Source: Candidatus Thioglobus autotrophicus (GTDB lineage Bacteria; Pseudomonadota; Gammaproteobacteria; PS1; Pseudothioglobaceae). Taken from it: a stretch of 64,000 bases of DNA. The DNA lies in the NCBI RefSeq assembly GCF_001293165.1, contig NZ_CP010552.1, forward strand, positions 868,001 through 932,000, read 5' to 3'. The notes below the pieces were generated by a model. That model was not told the DNA's origin. It saw only the letters and a list, made by a program, of their open reading frames with translations, and did not search any database. A program made the position numbers and the translations under genes. Positions 52,819 through 61,222 of this stretch are shown piece by piece (the stretch's first letter is position 1; each line of letters begins with the position of its first letter).

Positions 52819-54579
52819 ATGAATTCAATAACAGCACAGCTCTCAAAAAGTATTGTATTAATTATGAGCTTAATATTGATGGCGGGATGTCAAGCCAATA
52901 AGACTACGGCTATCCAATTAAATGAGGCGACTTTATTAGACAAGCCATTTCCACAACAAAATGAAAAACAGTTTATCTATAACTTCGAAGACCATAAAAC
53001 AGCTGTTTCAGAAGACATTGAAGATGAGAATGAGGCTGTAAAAAAAGCGGCACAGAAGGCTGTAGCAGAGTTAAAAATTAAGGCTTTAAGGCAAACAGCA
53101 AATGAGATAAATTCAATTCTTGTAAGTCCTTTGTCAGGTAAAGAGCTAGATTTACGCATTAAGAAGGCAGCATCAATTAATGCGGACTTTGTTGATGAGT
53201 TTAAGTTGCTAGAGCAAGAGACTGATTCGACTCAAATGCTGTTTACGACAACTCGACCAAAAAATGTAATTTTAACTGGTTATTTTAAGATTAACAGAGC
53301 TGCGCTGAAGAGCTTTATAGTTGATACGGTAAAAACGGTAACCACATCTGTTAGTGAAAAAGATGTCCTTTCAGTTTCAGTTCCTACTAGCACCAAAAAT
53401 ACATTTATTGCATCGTTTAATAATGTGACTAAAAGAGTTCCAGATGATGCAGTCAATCATGAAGCTACGAGGACAAAGCTTGTTAATGAATTAAAGTTAA
53501 AAGCAATAAATGAAGCGGCAGATGAAGTTAATCACGCACTATCTCAGCCAATGGATTTTGATGAATTTAATCGTGCTATTACGAAGGCAAATAAGAATTT
53601 CTCAGATTATATTTCTGAGTGGAAGTTAACCAATCAAGTAGTTGATCAGAAAAATACTTATCTTGGCACTACTGAAAGTGTTCGCCTGAGTGGCTGGTTT
53701 GCAGTAGATAAGACTAAACTACGTAGAGCTTTAGTTGATGGGCGTGCAATTACAACTGTCGCAAAATATCGTACTTATGTTGAAGCGTTTTGGAATGTAG
53801 AGGATAAAGATGTTAATCCTGAAGTTATGAGTGTTGTAATTGGCAACATTGAAGATCAATTTTCACAGAGTGGTTATGAGGTTGTTGAATTTGAAAGGAT
53901 TAAAGGTGATCTAGTTGAGTTGTTGAATAAAGAAGAAGTGTCAGGTATCTATTCTAGTAATGAACTCGAAAGGTTTAATGCAAATCTTGAATTAAGAAAT
54001 ATTGATTCTAAGTTTGAAAATGGTAAAAGAGTCCTCGCTGAATATGCCGACTTATTAATTGGTGTAACTATTAACTCTATGGAGGTTAGTAATCGCATGA
54101 TGAAAGTTAGACTTACAGTGGATGCGACATTATTTGAGAATGGCGAATGGATGAAGTTAGCTAGTACGGACCATACAGGGTCTATTCCTTATGTTCGAGG
54201 TGATACAGAAGGTTTAATTGCCATAGCAAAACGTGTAGCTCTTTCAGCAGCTGCAGATCTTGAGAAAAAAGCAAGAAAACAGATCTCACTTAGAAAAACT
54301 AAGGAAAGTATTAAGTTAGATGAAGAGCGTGAATTCACTCTAGTGTTTAATACTTTAGATTCTAGCTCATTTAGCGCTTTGAGAAAAACAGTAAAAAGTG
54401 GTTCCGACTGGGCTTATAAGGGAGCAGATCCTAAAAATAAAATCATTAGACTTGGTTATAGAGGACAAATTGATGGGCTATCTGATGCTATTGAAGACTT
54501 CTTATCAGGCTCTAGTCTAAAACTAGGCGACCCCGAGTTTTCAATTGGACGTAACCGTATTATTTTTGGTAAGGAGTAA
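52819..54579 (+). CDS. Large lipoprotein with tandem internal duplication
   Basis: 586 residues. Lipobox LMAGC (Cys 24), so membrane anchored. Two tandem segments of about 95 residues (about 83-175 and 221-313) align with each other: ELKIKALRQTANEIN / ELKLKAINEAADEVN and ILTGYFKINRAALKSFIVD / RLSGWFAVDKTKLRRALVD. The middle (about 335-500) is like LPS-associated or FlgT-like domains (LLIGVTINSMEVSNRMMKVRLTVDATLF). The last 80 residues (FTLVFNTLDSSSFSALRK...) resemble the repeat unit of the next protein. It ends 3 bases before that gene. Specific function unknown. Confidence 0.7.
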   Translation: MNSITAQLSKSIVLIMSLILMAGCQANKTTAIQLNEATLLDKPFPQQNEKQFIYNFEDHKTAVSEDIEDENEAVKKAAQKAVAELKIKALRQTANEINSILVSPLSGKELDLRIKKAASINADFVDEFKLLEQETDSTQMLFTTTRPKNVILTGYFKINRAALKSFIVDTVKTVTTSVSEKDVLSVSVPTSTKNTFIASFNNVTKRVPDDAVNHEATRTKLVNELKLKAINEAADEVNHALSQPMDFDEFNRAITKANKNFSDYISEWKLTNQVVDQKNTYLGTTESVRLSGWFAVDKTKLRRALVDGRAITTVAKYRTYVEAFWNVEDKDVNPEVMSVVIGNIEDQFSQSGYEVVEFERIKGDLVELLNKEEVSGIYSSNELERFNANLELRNIDSKFENGKRVLAEYADLLIGVTINSMEVSNRMMKVRLTVDATLFENGEWMKLASTDHTGSIPYVRGDTEGLIAIAKRVALSAAADLEKKARKQISLRKTKESIKLDEEREFTLVFNTLDSSSFSALRKTVKSGSDWAYKGADPKNKIIRLGYRGQIDGLSDAIEDFLSGSSLKLGDPEFSIGRNRIIFGKE

Positions 54580-54582
54580 GTT

Positions 54583-56973
54583 ATGAAAAAGCTATTTTCT
54601 ACTTTACTTATACTGGCCACGCTATTTTCTAATGCAAGCTGGGCAGAAGGCACTAAGACGCTATTGATTTCTGATTCTAAGGAGTTAATGAGTGAGGCCA
54701 AAAGTTATTTCTCTGATGTTTTAAATGTCATGTCATCTGATGTTGAAAATAACTACATATCAAAACAGTTAATCACAGGAGAGGGCTCGAGGATTTCATT
54801 TGATGACCTGTTTCATCAAAAATCATTTAGAGATAGCTCGGCTTTACAGCAGCTGAAAGATGAATATGCGCCTAAGACGATTTCACTGGTTTGGATTGAA
54901 AGCGAAGACGTTAAAGACTACAAGGCTTACGGCTTAAAAAGAAGTGTTTTAAAGCTTAGATTACGAGTGATCGATGCAATAAGTGGCAGAACGATTACTG
55001 ATAAGTCTATTTCATATAAACCAAGGTACAAGGTTGAGCCTAAGGATGAGGATGATAAGCTTGATGCAAGAAAGGCAACATTAGCAAAAGCTTTGTCTGA
55101 ATTTGATTTAGATAAGGTTAAGAATTCTATAAGCAGTTATTTAGACGGTTCGGACTCCATGAGCAACAAGTTCCGTGTTGTTGTTAATGATGTTAAACAA
55201 AAAGATTATTTCGATTGGAAAAATAAGATGTTTGACTTTATGGGCCCTATCGGTGCAAACAACCTAAGAGAAAGCTACGATAAAGCTAGTAAGGTATTAA
55301 CAGTTCGTGGTGATACTGGTAGTAATGTTTCTGATTTTTTTCAATCAATGTATCAGAAAGCTACAGACTCAAAAACCTTTGATGGTTTTGATATTGATAG
55401 GTCTGGCAATATGATCGAGTTTAATAAGCAACAAGCTGACAAACTTACTGTTGTTATTAATAATATTGCTCCAAGTGATTACCGCTCTGTTGGTGCTGCA
55501 ATGGATTCTATTATTAAGAATCTTGATGTTAAAGAGTTAGAAAAATCATACAGTCGAGAAGACTTCCAGCTTACTTATGTATTTGATACGGTTGATAAAG
55601 CTGTCGATCTAGACACAGAGCTTTGGAAGCGAATTAGCGGCAATTCTAGTCTTGAAAAAATTGTACAAGATAGTGGTGCGGGTAATGTACTTGGCTATTT
55701 CTTTAATAATGATAGGGCTGATAGTCGACATATTGAAGTTACTGTTAGAAATGTTAATGAGGATGATTATTCCAAAGCGGGCAGAATGCTGATTACCACT
55801 GTTAAACAAATTGAAGGTGTTGATAAGTTTAAATATGATTACTCTGAGGAGGATCAAGTAATCAATATGACTTTCTTTTATAAAGGTGAAAATGCCTATG
55901 CAGTCGATAGTGTAATTTGGGATCGCATATCAAACAATAGAGATTTGTCAGGTCTTAAAGCGGGTCTTATTGATGAGAATGCTCTAGAGTATTTATTCAG
56001 TGAAAAAGACGATGGTAAGAATAGTGATCGTGTTTTAATTGTAATGAAAGGTGTAAGTGGTAAAGATTATAAGCACGTGTCGACTGCTTTTGCTAAAGCG
56101 CTTAGGTCAGCTAGAGACGTTCGTCATGTAAGATATGGTTACAGTGTAAAGAGGCAAACAATTACATTTAGAGTTAAATACAGTGGCGATGGGATGTTTG
56201 CACTTGAAGATGCTATTCAGCTAGCAATGTCTAAGGATGACTTATTAAAAGATGTTGAGCGTGGCCAGGACAAAGGCGGAAGATTAATCTATCATTTTAA
56301 TAGTGAAGATTCGGATGATTCGTCTTCATATTCTAATGATCTGTCTACTAGTTTTTCTGGGTCTTTAATAGATAAGTTAGATAAGCAAGTTGTTTTTATT
56401 TCAGCGTACGACGGCGATAAAGGATCGTCTGGATCGGGTTTTTTTGTTAGTAAAAATGGCTACATTATGACTAATGCCCATGTAGTTGATGGCTCTGATC
56501 GATTGTACGTAACAACACTAGATGGCGATAGAATTAAGGCTGAAATAATTGATTCAAATGCCAAATTAGATCTTGCGTTAATAAAGCTAGTCACAGTAAA
56601 AAAAAACTTTCCAGCTAACAGGATTGGTAATAGTAACAATCTAAGAAAAGGCCAGCCAATCATCATGATTGGTAACCCGTTAGGGGCTCGTTATGAACAT
56701 ACAGTGCTCACAGGGATTATTAGTGGCTTTAATCGCCATAATGGCTCAATACAACTATCCATCCCATCTTACCCAGGAAGTAGTGGCTCACCAGTCTTCA
56801 ATAGCCAGGGTAGAGTAATTGGCGTCATGAGAGCTAGAGCCGTTGACTCAAAAACAAGTACATACAAGATTAAAAAAGAAGAGGTGACCTTTACGAGTTA
56901 CGAAGGTGTTGAAAATATTGGCTTAGCAGTTCCAATTAATTATGCAAAGCCTATGTTGAGTATGGCCAAGTAA
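54583..56973 (+). CDS. Exported trypsin-like (HtrA-type) serine protease with four N-terminal repeats
   Basis: 796 residues. Signal peptide to about 21 (NASWA). N-terminal domain about 25-190, then four repeats of about 95 residues beginning near 197, 287, 383 and 483 (RVVVNDVKQKDY, TVVINNIAPSDY, EVTVRNVNEDDY, LIVMKGVSGKDY). The C-terminal peptidase domain (about 595-796) has all three catalytic residues: H633 in TNAHVVDG, D663 in KLDLALIKL and S734 in PGSSGSPVF. There is no PDZ domain. It lies between lipoproteins and caspase genes, so it could process or be activated by them (inference). Confidence 0.88.
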   Translation: MKKLFSTLLILATLFSNASWAEGTKTLLISDSKELMSEAKSYFSDVLNVMSSDVENNYISKQLITGEGSRISFDDLFHQKSFRDSSALQQLKDEYAPKTISLVWIESEDVKDYKAYGLKRSVLKLRLRVIDAISGRTITDKSISYKPRYKVEPKDEDDKLDARKATLAKALSEFDLDKVKNSISSYLDGSDSMSNKFRVVVNDVKQKDYFDWKNKMFDFMGPIGANNLRESYDKASKVLTVRGDTGSNVSDFFQSMYQKATDSKTFDGFDIDRSGNMIEFNKQQADKLTVVINNIAPSDYRSVGAAMDSIIKNLDVKELEKSYSREDFQLTYVFDTVDKAVDLDTELWKRISGNSSLEKIVQDSGAGNVLGYFFNNDRADSRHIEVTVRNVNEDDYSKAGRMLITTVKQIEGVDKFKYDYSEEDQVINMTFFYKGENAYAVDSVIWDRISNNRDLSGLKAGLIDENALEYLFSEKDDGKNSDRVLIVMKGVSGKDYKHVSTAFAKALRSARDVRHVRYGYSVKRQTITFRVKYSGDGMFALEDAIQLAMSKDDLLKDVERGQDKGGRLIYHFNSEDSDDSSSYSNDLSTSFSGSLIDKLDKQVVFISAYDGDKGSSGSGFFVSKNGYIMTNAHVVDGSDRLYVTTLDGDRIKAEIIDSNAKLDLALIKLVTVKKNFPANRIGNSNNLRKGQPIIMIGNPLGARYEHTVLTGIISGFNRHNGSIQLSIPSYPGSSGSPVFNSQGRVIGVMRARAVDSKTSTYKIKKEEVTFTSYEGVENIGLAVPINYAKPMLSMAK

Positions 56974-56980
56974 GGAAAAT

Positions 56981-57757
56981 ATGAAAAAAATTATATTTAT
57001 TATTGGAATAGTGTTTTTGTCAGGGTGTGGAATGACGCCTGTTAAACATATAGATCCAAATTTTATTGATAATTTAAGAGAAGGTAGAGTAACCCTTTCA
57101 GGTGGTGGTTGTGGCTTTACTTGGGGGGCAAGCAATCAAGCTATTCTTTCGAATCTTTCAGGGGAGAGATGGCATGATTTAGCTAACCTTATAAAGTCAC
57201 TAGAGTGCTCACAAGATAGTGCTTATTATTTTTTAGGAAGGTCAGCTGAAGGTTTAGGGTTTAAGAATGCCGCCAAAAAGTATTACAAAACATCAATTAA
57301 TAATTCAAAAGTAGGTAATCATTTGTATTCTTGTGCATCGATGCTTGAATATAACTGCTGGGGATTTAAGTTTCCTCAAGATTCAGAAACACGCTTATCT
57401 CAGTTAAAAATATATCAATTCAAGGATATGCCGATGGTTTTAGAGGTTACCGAAAGTGGAAGAACTTTTAAATTATCAGGAATAGTTAAAGACATATTAG
57501 GAAATCAAAATGATGTTTTTGGATTTTTCAACGATTCTGGTATAAAGGTTTGTTCGGGTGAATTTAATCTTAATAGGTCAAAATCAAGAGGAAGTGTTTC
57601 ACTTAATTGTTTTAATGGGAAGTTTAGTGGGACTGGCGAGGTTCTAAGTTCTTCTTATAATGAGAGCCAAGGCACTTATAGTGGTGTTGGATTGATTAAG
57701 ACACCAAGTACTCAAATAAGAATGCTGTATGGACCTAATGTATCAAGTATTGAGTAG
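56981..57757 (+). CDS. Lipoprotein with shared C-terminal beta-rich domain (copy 1)
   Basis: 258 residues. Lipobox FLSGC (Cys 16). Residues about 60-120 form two or more helical TPR-like segments (YFLGRSAEGLGFKNAAKKYYKTSINN). The last 110 residues share a clear pattern with the protein at 60363-61187: VCSGEFNLN, SLNCFNGKFSGTGEVL, YSGVGLIKT and YGPN. The repeating G/E/S pattern suggests a small beta sheet. Unknown family. It starts 7 bases after the protease gene. Confidence 0.65.
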   Translation: MKKIIFIIGIVFLSGCGMTPVKHIDPNFIDNLREGRVTLSGGGCGFTWGASNQAILSNLSGERWHDLANLIKSLECSQDSAYYFLGRSAEGLGFKNAAKKYYKTSINNSKVGNHLYSCASMLEYNCWGFKFPQDSETRLSQLKIYQFKDMPMVLEVTESGRTFKLSGIVKDILGNQNDVFGFFNDSGIKVCSGEFNLNRSKSRGSVSLNCFNGKFSGTGEVLSSSYNESQGTYSGVGLIKTPSTQIRMLYGPNVSSIE

Positions 57758-57775
57758 GATTAAGTAATAAAGAAA

Positions 57776-60343
57776 ATGAAACTAAAAAACACAATATTAA
57801 CTCTATTACTATCAATTAGTTTAATTGGCACTACCTATGCTGATTATAGCGATGGCCTAAAATACTATAATGAAGGGGATTATGGTCAAGCATTTGTTAA
57901 GTGGAGCTATATGGCCAAACAGGGTGATTCTGCTTCACAGGCAGTCTTAGGTTTTATGTATTTAGATGGCAAAGGTGTAGCACAAGATGATAAACGGGCA
58001 GTAAAGTGGTATCGCAAGGCGGCCGATCAAGGTAATGTTGGTGCCCAATTCAATTTAGGCGTTATGCATTCAGATGGCAAAGGTGTAGCACAAGATGATA
58101 AACAGGCAGTAAAGTGGTATCGCAAGGCGGCTAATCAAGGCTATGCTAATGCCCAATCCAATTTAGGCTGGATGTATGAAAATGGCAAAGGTGTAGCACA
58201 AGATGATAAACAGGCAGTAAAGTGGTATCGCAAGGCGGCCGATCAAGGTAATGCTAATGCCCAATACAATTTAGGCTGGATGTATGAAAAGGGCGAAGAT
58301 GATAAACAGGCAGTAAGGTGGTATCGCAAGGCGGCTAATCAAGGCTATGCTAATGCCCAATCCAATTTAGGCCTTATGTATTCAAATGGCAAAGGTGTAG
58401 CACAAGATGATAAACAGGCAGTAAGGTGGTATCGCAAGGCGGCCGATCAAGGCTATGCTAATGCCCAATACAATTTAGGCCTTATGTATTCAGATGGCAA
58501 AGGTGTAGCACAAGATGATAAACAGGCAGTAAGGTGGTATCGCAAGGCGGCTAATCAAGGCTATGCTAATGCCCAATCCAATTTAGGCCTTATGTATTCA
58601 AATGGCAAAGGTGTAGCACAAGATGATAAACAGGCAGTAAGGTGGTATCGCAAGGCGGCCGATCAAGGCTATGCTATTGCCCAATACAATTTAGGCCTTA
58701 TGTATTCAGATGGCAAAGGTGTAGCACAAGATGATAAACAGGCAGTAAAGTGGTATCGCAAGGCGGCTAATCAAGGTAATGCTAATGCCCAATACAATTT
58801 AGGCTGGATGTATGAAAAGGGCGAAGATGATAAACAGGCAGTAAGGTGGTATCGCAAGGCGGCCGATCAAGGTAATGCTAGTGCCCAATCCAATTTAGGC
58901 CTTATGTATTCAAATGGCAAAGGTGTAGCACAAGATGATAAACATGCAGTAAGGTGGTATCGCAAGGCGGCCGATCAAGGTAATGCTAGTGCCCAATACA
59001 ATTTAGGCTTGATTTATGAATATGGTAATAGTGTGCTTGATAAGAGTTATAAGTTGGCAATTGAATATTATAAAAATTCTATTAAAGGCGATGGTCTTAG
59101 CACAGATTCAAAAAATTTAGCTGTGCAAAAAATAGCCAAACTAACCGCTAAATTAAAACCAAACAAAGAAAAAAGTAGTTTTGCCGAATTATGGCAACAG
59201 TATGGTGGTGATTCATATACTGCTACTGATGATTCTACAGATGATAATGATCAGACTGCACTGGTCATCGATGAACAGCCCCCGGTTATACATATAACTC
59301 GAGGTGACAACATCTCCATCACTGAATCACAGACCACACTAAGTGGTTTGGCTATTGATGATTCAACAATTGCAGAAATTATTGTTGACGGGGATGCGGT
59401 AGCTATTAGCACTTCAGGAGGTTTTAGCGCCAAGTTGTATGTACCTTTTGGTAAGAAAGAGGTGTTAGTAAGCGCTACAGACGCTAAAGGTAATACTGCA
59501 ATTAAGAGTGTAACGATTACTAGAAAAGAAGCAACTTATAAAAATAAAGATAAAAAACTTATACCGCCGTTAGATAGTAAAGCAAACAATCCTAATGCAG
59601 TGGCCTTAATTATTGGCATTGATAAATATGAAGCGATTGCTAATGCTCAGTGGGCTGAATCTGATGCAGGAATGTTTTATGATTTTGCCAATAAATCGTT
59701 AGGAATATCAACAGATAGAATAAAACTCATAAGAGGTGATAAATCTGACATGAGAGGGATTTGGAAATCAGTAGAGCAATGGCTTCCAGCATATGTCGAC
59801 GAAAGGAAGAGTGATGTGTATGTTTATTTTGCCGGTCATGGCCTTGCTTCTGAGAATGGAGACGATGTTTATTTAATACCTTGGGATGGAGATCCTGAAC
59901 TTCTAAAAAGAACAGCATTAAGAAGAAGTGAGTTTGTTGAAACACTTAAATCTTTAAATGCTGCAAGTGTTACCTTGTTTATGGATACATGCTACTCAGG
60001 AAAAGCTAAAGGTGGTAAGGGAGTATTAGTTGCAGATGCTAGGGGCCTTAGAATTGTCAAAAAAGACAAAACTTCGGATCTGCCGCCTAACTTTACTTTG
60101 TTTTCAGCAGCTGCGAATGATGAAACTGCTCGAAGCCATCCTTCATTAAAACATGGGCTTTTTAGCTACTGGATGATGCGCGGGTTAGGTGGTGAAGCGG
60201 ATATGAATAATGATAGCAAGTTAACAAATGGCGAGCTTCATTCTTTTGTTAGTAAAAAAGTACAACAAACCGCAACTACTTCAGGATACAAGCAGCATCC
60301 TCAATTAGTTGGTGACAAAGACAAAGTTATCGCATCATGGTAA
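57776..60343 (+). CDS. Exported Sel1-repeat / Ig-like / caspase-like protease (copy 1)
   Basis: 855 residues. Signal peptide 1-22 (GTTYA). Eleven Sel1-like repeats (about 50-435), mostly 36 residues and nearly identical (GKGVAQDDKQAVRWYRKAAD type). Next come a motif KSSFAELWQQYGG, an Ig-like beta domain (about 502-582, IVDGDAVAISTSGGFSAKLYVPFG) and a C-terminal peptidase C14 caspase domain (about 605-850): ALIIGIDKYE, catalytic H688 in YFAGHG and C739 in MDTCYSG. The Sel1 part may bind partners. It appears to be an exported orthocaspase; whether it is self-activated is unknown. Confidence 0.9.
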   Translation: MKLKNTILTLLLSISLIGTTYADYSDGLKYYNEGDYGQAFVKWSYMAKQGDSASQAVLGFMYLDGKGVAQDDKRAVKWYRKAADQGNVGAQFNLGVMHSDGKGVAQDDKQAVKWYRKAANQGYANAQSNLGWMYENGKGVAQDDKQAVKWYRKAADQGNANAQYNLGWMYEKGEDDKQAVRWYRKAANQGYANAQSNLGLMYSNGKGVAQDDKQAVRWYRKAADQGYANAQYNLGLMYSDGKGVAQDDKQAVRWYRKAANQGYANAQSNLGLMYSNGKGVAQDDKQAVRWYRKAADQGYAIAQYNLGLMYSDGKGVAQDDKQAVKWYRKAANQGNANAQYNLGWMYEKGEDDKQAVRWYRKAADQGNASAQSNLGLMYSNGKGVAQDDKHAVRWYRKAADQGNASAQYNLGLIYEYGNSVLDKSYKLAIEYYKNSIKGDGLSTDSKNLAVQKIAKLTAKLKPNKEKSSFAELWQQYGGDSYTATDDSTDDNDQTALVIDEQPPVIHITRGDNISITESQTTLSGLAIDDSTIAEIIVDGDAVAISTSGGFSAKLYVPFGKKEVLVSATDAKGNTAIKSVTITRKEATYKNKDKKLIPPLDSKANNPNAVALIIGIDKYEAIANAQWAESDAGMFYDFANKSLGISTDRIKLIRGDKSDMRGIWKSVEQWLPAYVDERKSDVYVYFAGHGLASENGDDVYLIPWDGDPELLKRTALRRSEFVETLKSLNAASVTLFMDTCYSGKAKGGKGVLVADARGLRIVKKDKTSDLPPNFTLFSAAANDETARSHPSLKHGLFSYWMMRGLGGEADMNNDSKLTNGELHSFVSKKVQQTATTSGYKQHPQLVGDKDKVIASW
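57923..58978 (+). repeat. Tandem 108-bp Sel1 DNA repeats
   Basis: Ten units starting at 57923, 58031, 58139, 58247, 58343, 58451, 58559, 58667, 58775 and 58871. Eight are 108 bp; the fourth and ninth lack 12 bp (GEDDKQ in place of GKGVAQDDKQ). Units 5-6 (58343-58558) and 7-8 (58559-58774) are nearly identical 216-bp blocks, so expansion occurred in two-unit steps. An eleventh degenerate copy starts at 58979. Confidence 0.95.
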
Positions 60344-60362
60344 TGTAGTAAAGGATAAAACA

Positions 60363-61187
60363 ATGAGAAAAATTATATTTATTTTGTTTGGGGTAGTGCT
60401 ACTTTCAGGGTGTGTAAGCAACCCTGTCAATCAATTAACCAGCACTTTAGGAATTGATTCAGCTGAAGCCTATAGAGTTTCATTACCGTATAGTATGAAC
60501 GATCAAGCATGGAATACTAATGACTTGATAAGGCCGTATATGAGAAAAAGAAAGCCCGCTCAAAGTGGTTTTATAAATGATATTCGTAATATTAAATTCG
60601 TTGATAGGTGGCTTGACAGAGATAGTAACAAATCAAAAGCAATATTTGCTATCGATCCACAAAGCTGTAAAGACAGTAGTCGATATGCATCTTGGAATTT
60701 TAGAACTGACTTGGCTGCAATAACAAGAGCAAAAGATGGTTGTGACAAGACTGCTCAGAAAATAAATGAACAGCTAGGAAAAGCCTGTAAATGTAGGCTT
60801 GTTGCGCTGAATGACACCTTTTTTTATAACGCTAATACATATAAACAGCATACAGGAAGCTTTCCCTGGGTAATGGAGGTTGTTGAAAGCGACCAAACTA
60901 TAAAAATTTCGGGCATGGTTAGTTTGGTTGGCGATAAGCAAGAAAGATTTAACCTTGTTAATGACTCAGGGCGTAACGTTTGTTCAGGGCGATTTGATTT
61001 TAATAAGGGCGGATCAAAAGGCGATATTTCATTAAGTTGCTTTGATGGAAAAATTAATGGCGATGGCGAAGTATTGAGGGCTGAATACAATAAAGATTTG
61101 CGTATGTATTCAGGTACAGCATTAATTAAAACTCAAAAGGGTGAGATGAGAGTTGTGTATGGGCCAAATGCTTTAAAAATTAAGTAA
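60363..61187 (+). CDS. Lipoprotein with shared C-terminal beta-rich domain (copy 2)
   Basis: 274 residues from ATG 60363. Lipobox LLSGC (Cys 17). The open frame reaches back to 60309, but those residues overlap the caspase gene end and lack a signal peptide. N-terminal 150 residues unrecognised, with several cysteines (PQSCKDS, DGCDKT, KACKCRL). Residues 168-274 are paralogous to the C-terminus of the lipoprotein at 56981: VCSGRFDFN, SLSCFDGKINGDGEVL, YSGTALIKT, YGPN. Each copy sits directly before a caspase gene. Confidence 0.65.
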   Translation: MRKIIFILFGVVLLSGCVSNPVNQLTSTLGIDSAEAYRVSLPYSMNDQAWNTNDLIRPYMRKRKPAQSGFINDIRNIKFVDRWLDRDSNKSKAIFAIDPQSCKDSSRYASWNFRTDLAAITRAKDGCDKTAQKINEQLGKACKCRLVALNDTFFYNANTYKQHTGSFPWVMEVVESDQTIKISGMVSLVGDKQERFNLVNDSGRNVCSGRFDFNKGGSKGDISLSCFDGKINGDGEVLRAEYNKDLRMYSGTALIKTQKGEMRVVYGPNALKIK

Positions 61188-61222
61188 TACAGAAGTGGAA
61201 ATTATAAAAAAGAAGGCGTAGT

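Noticed and set aside
57923-58978. Regular tandem repeats that might suggest a CRISPR array
   Set aside because: The 108-bp units are in frame, coding and without variable spacers; they encode Sel1 repeats.
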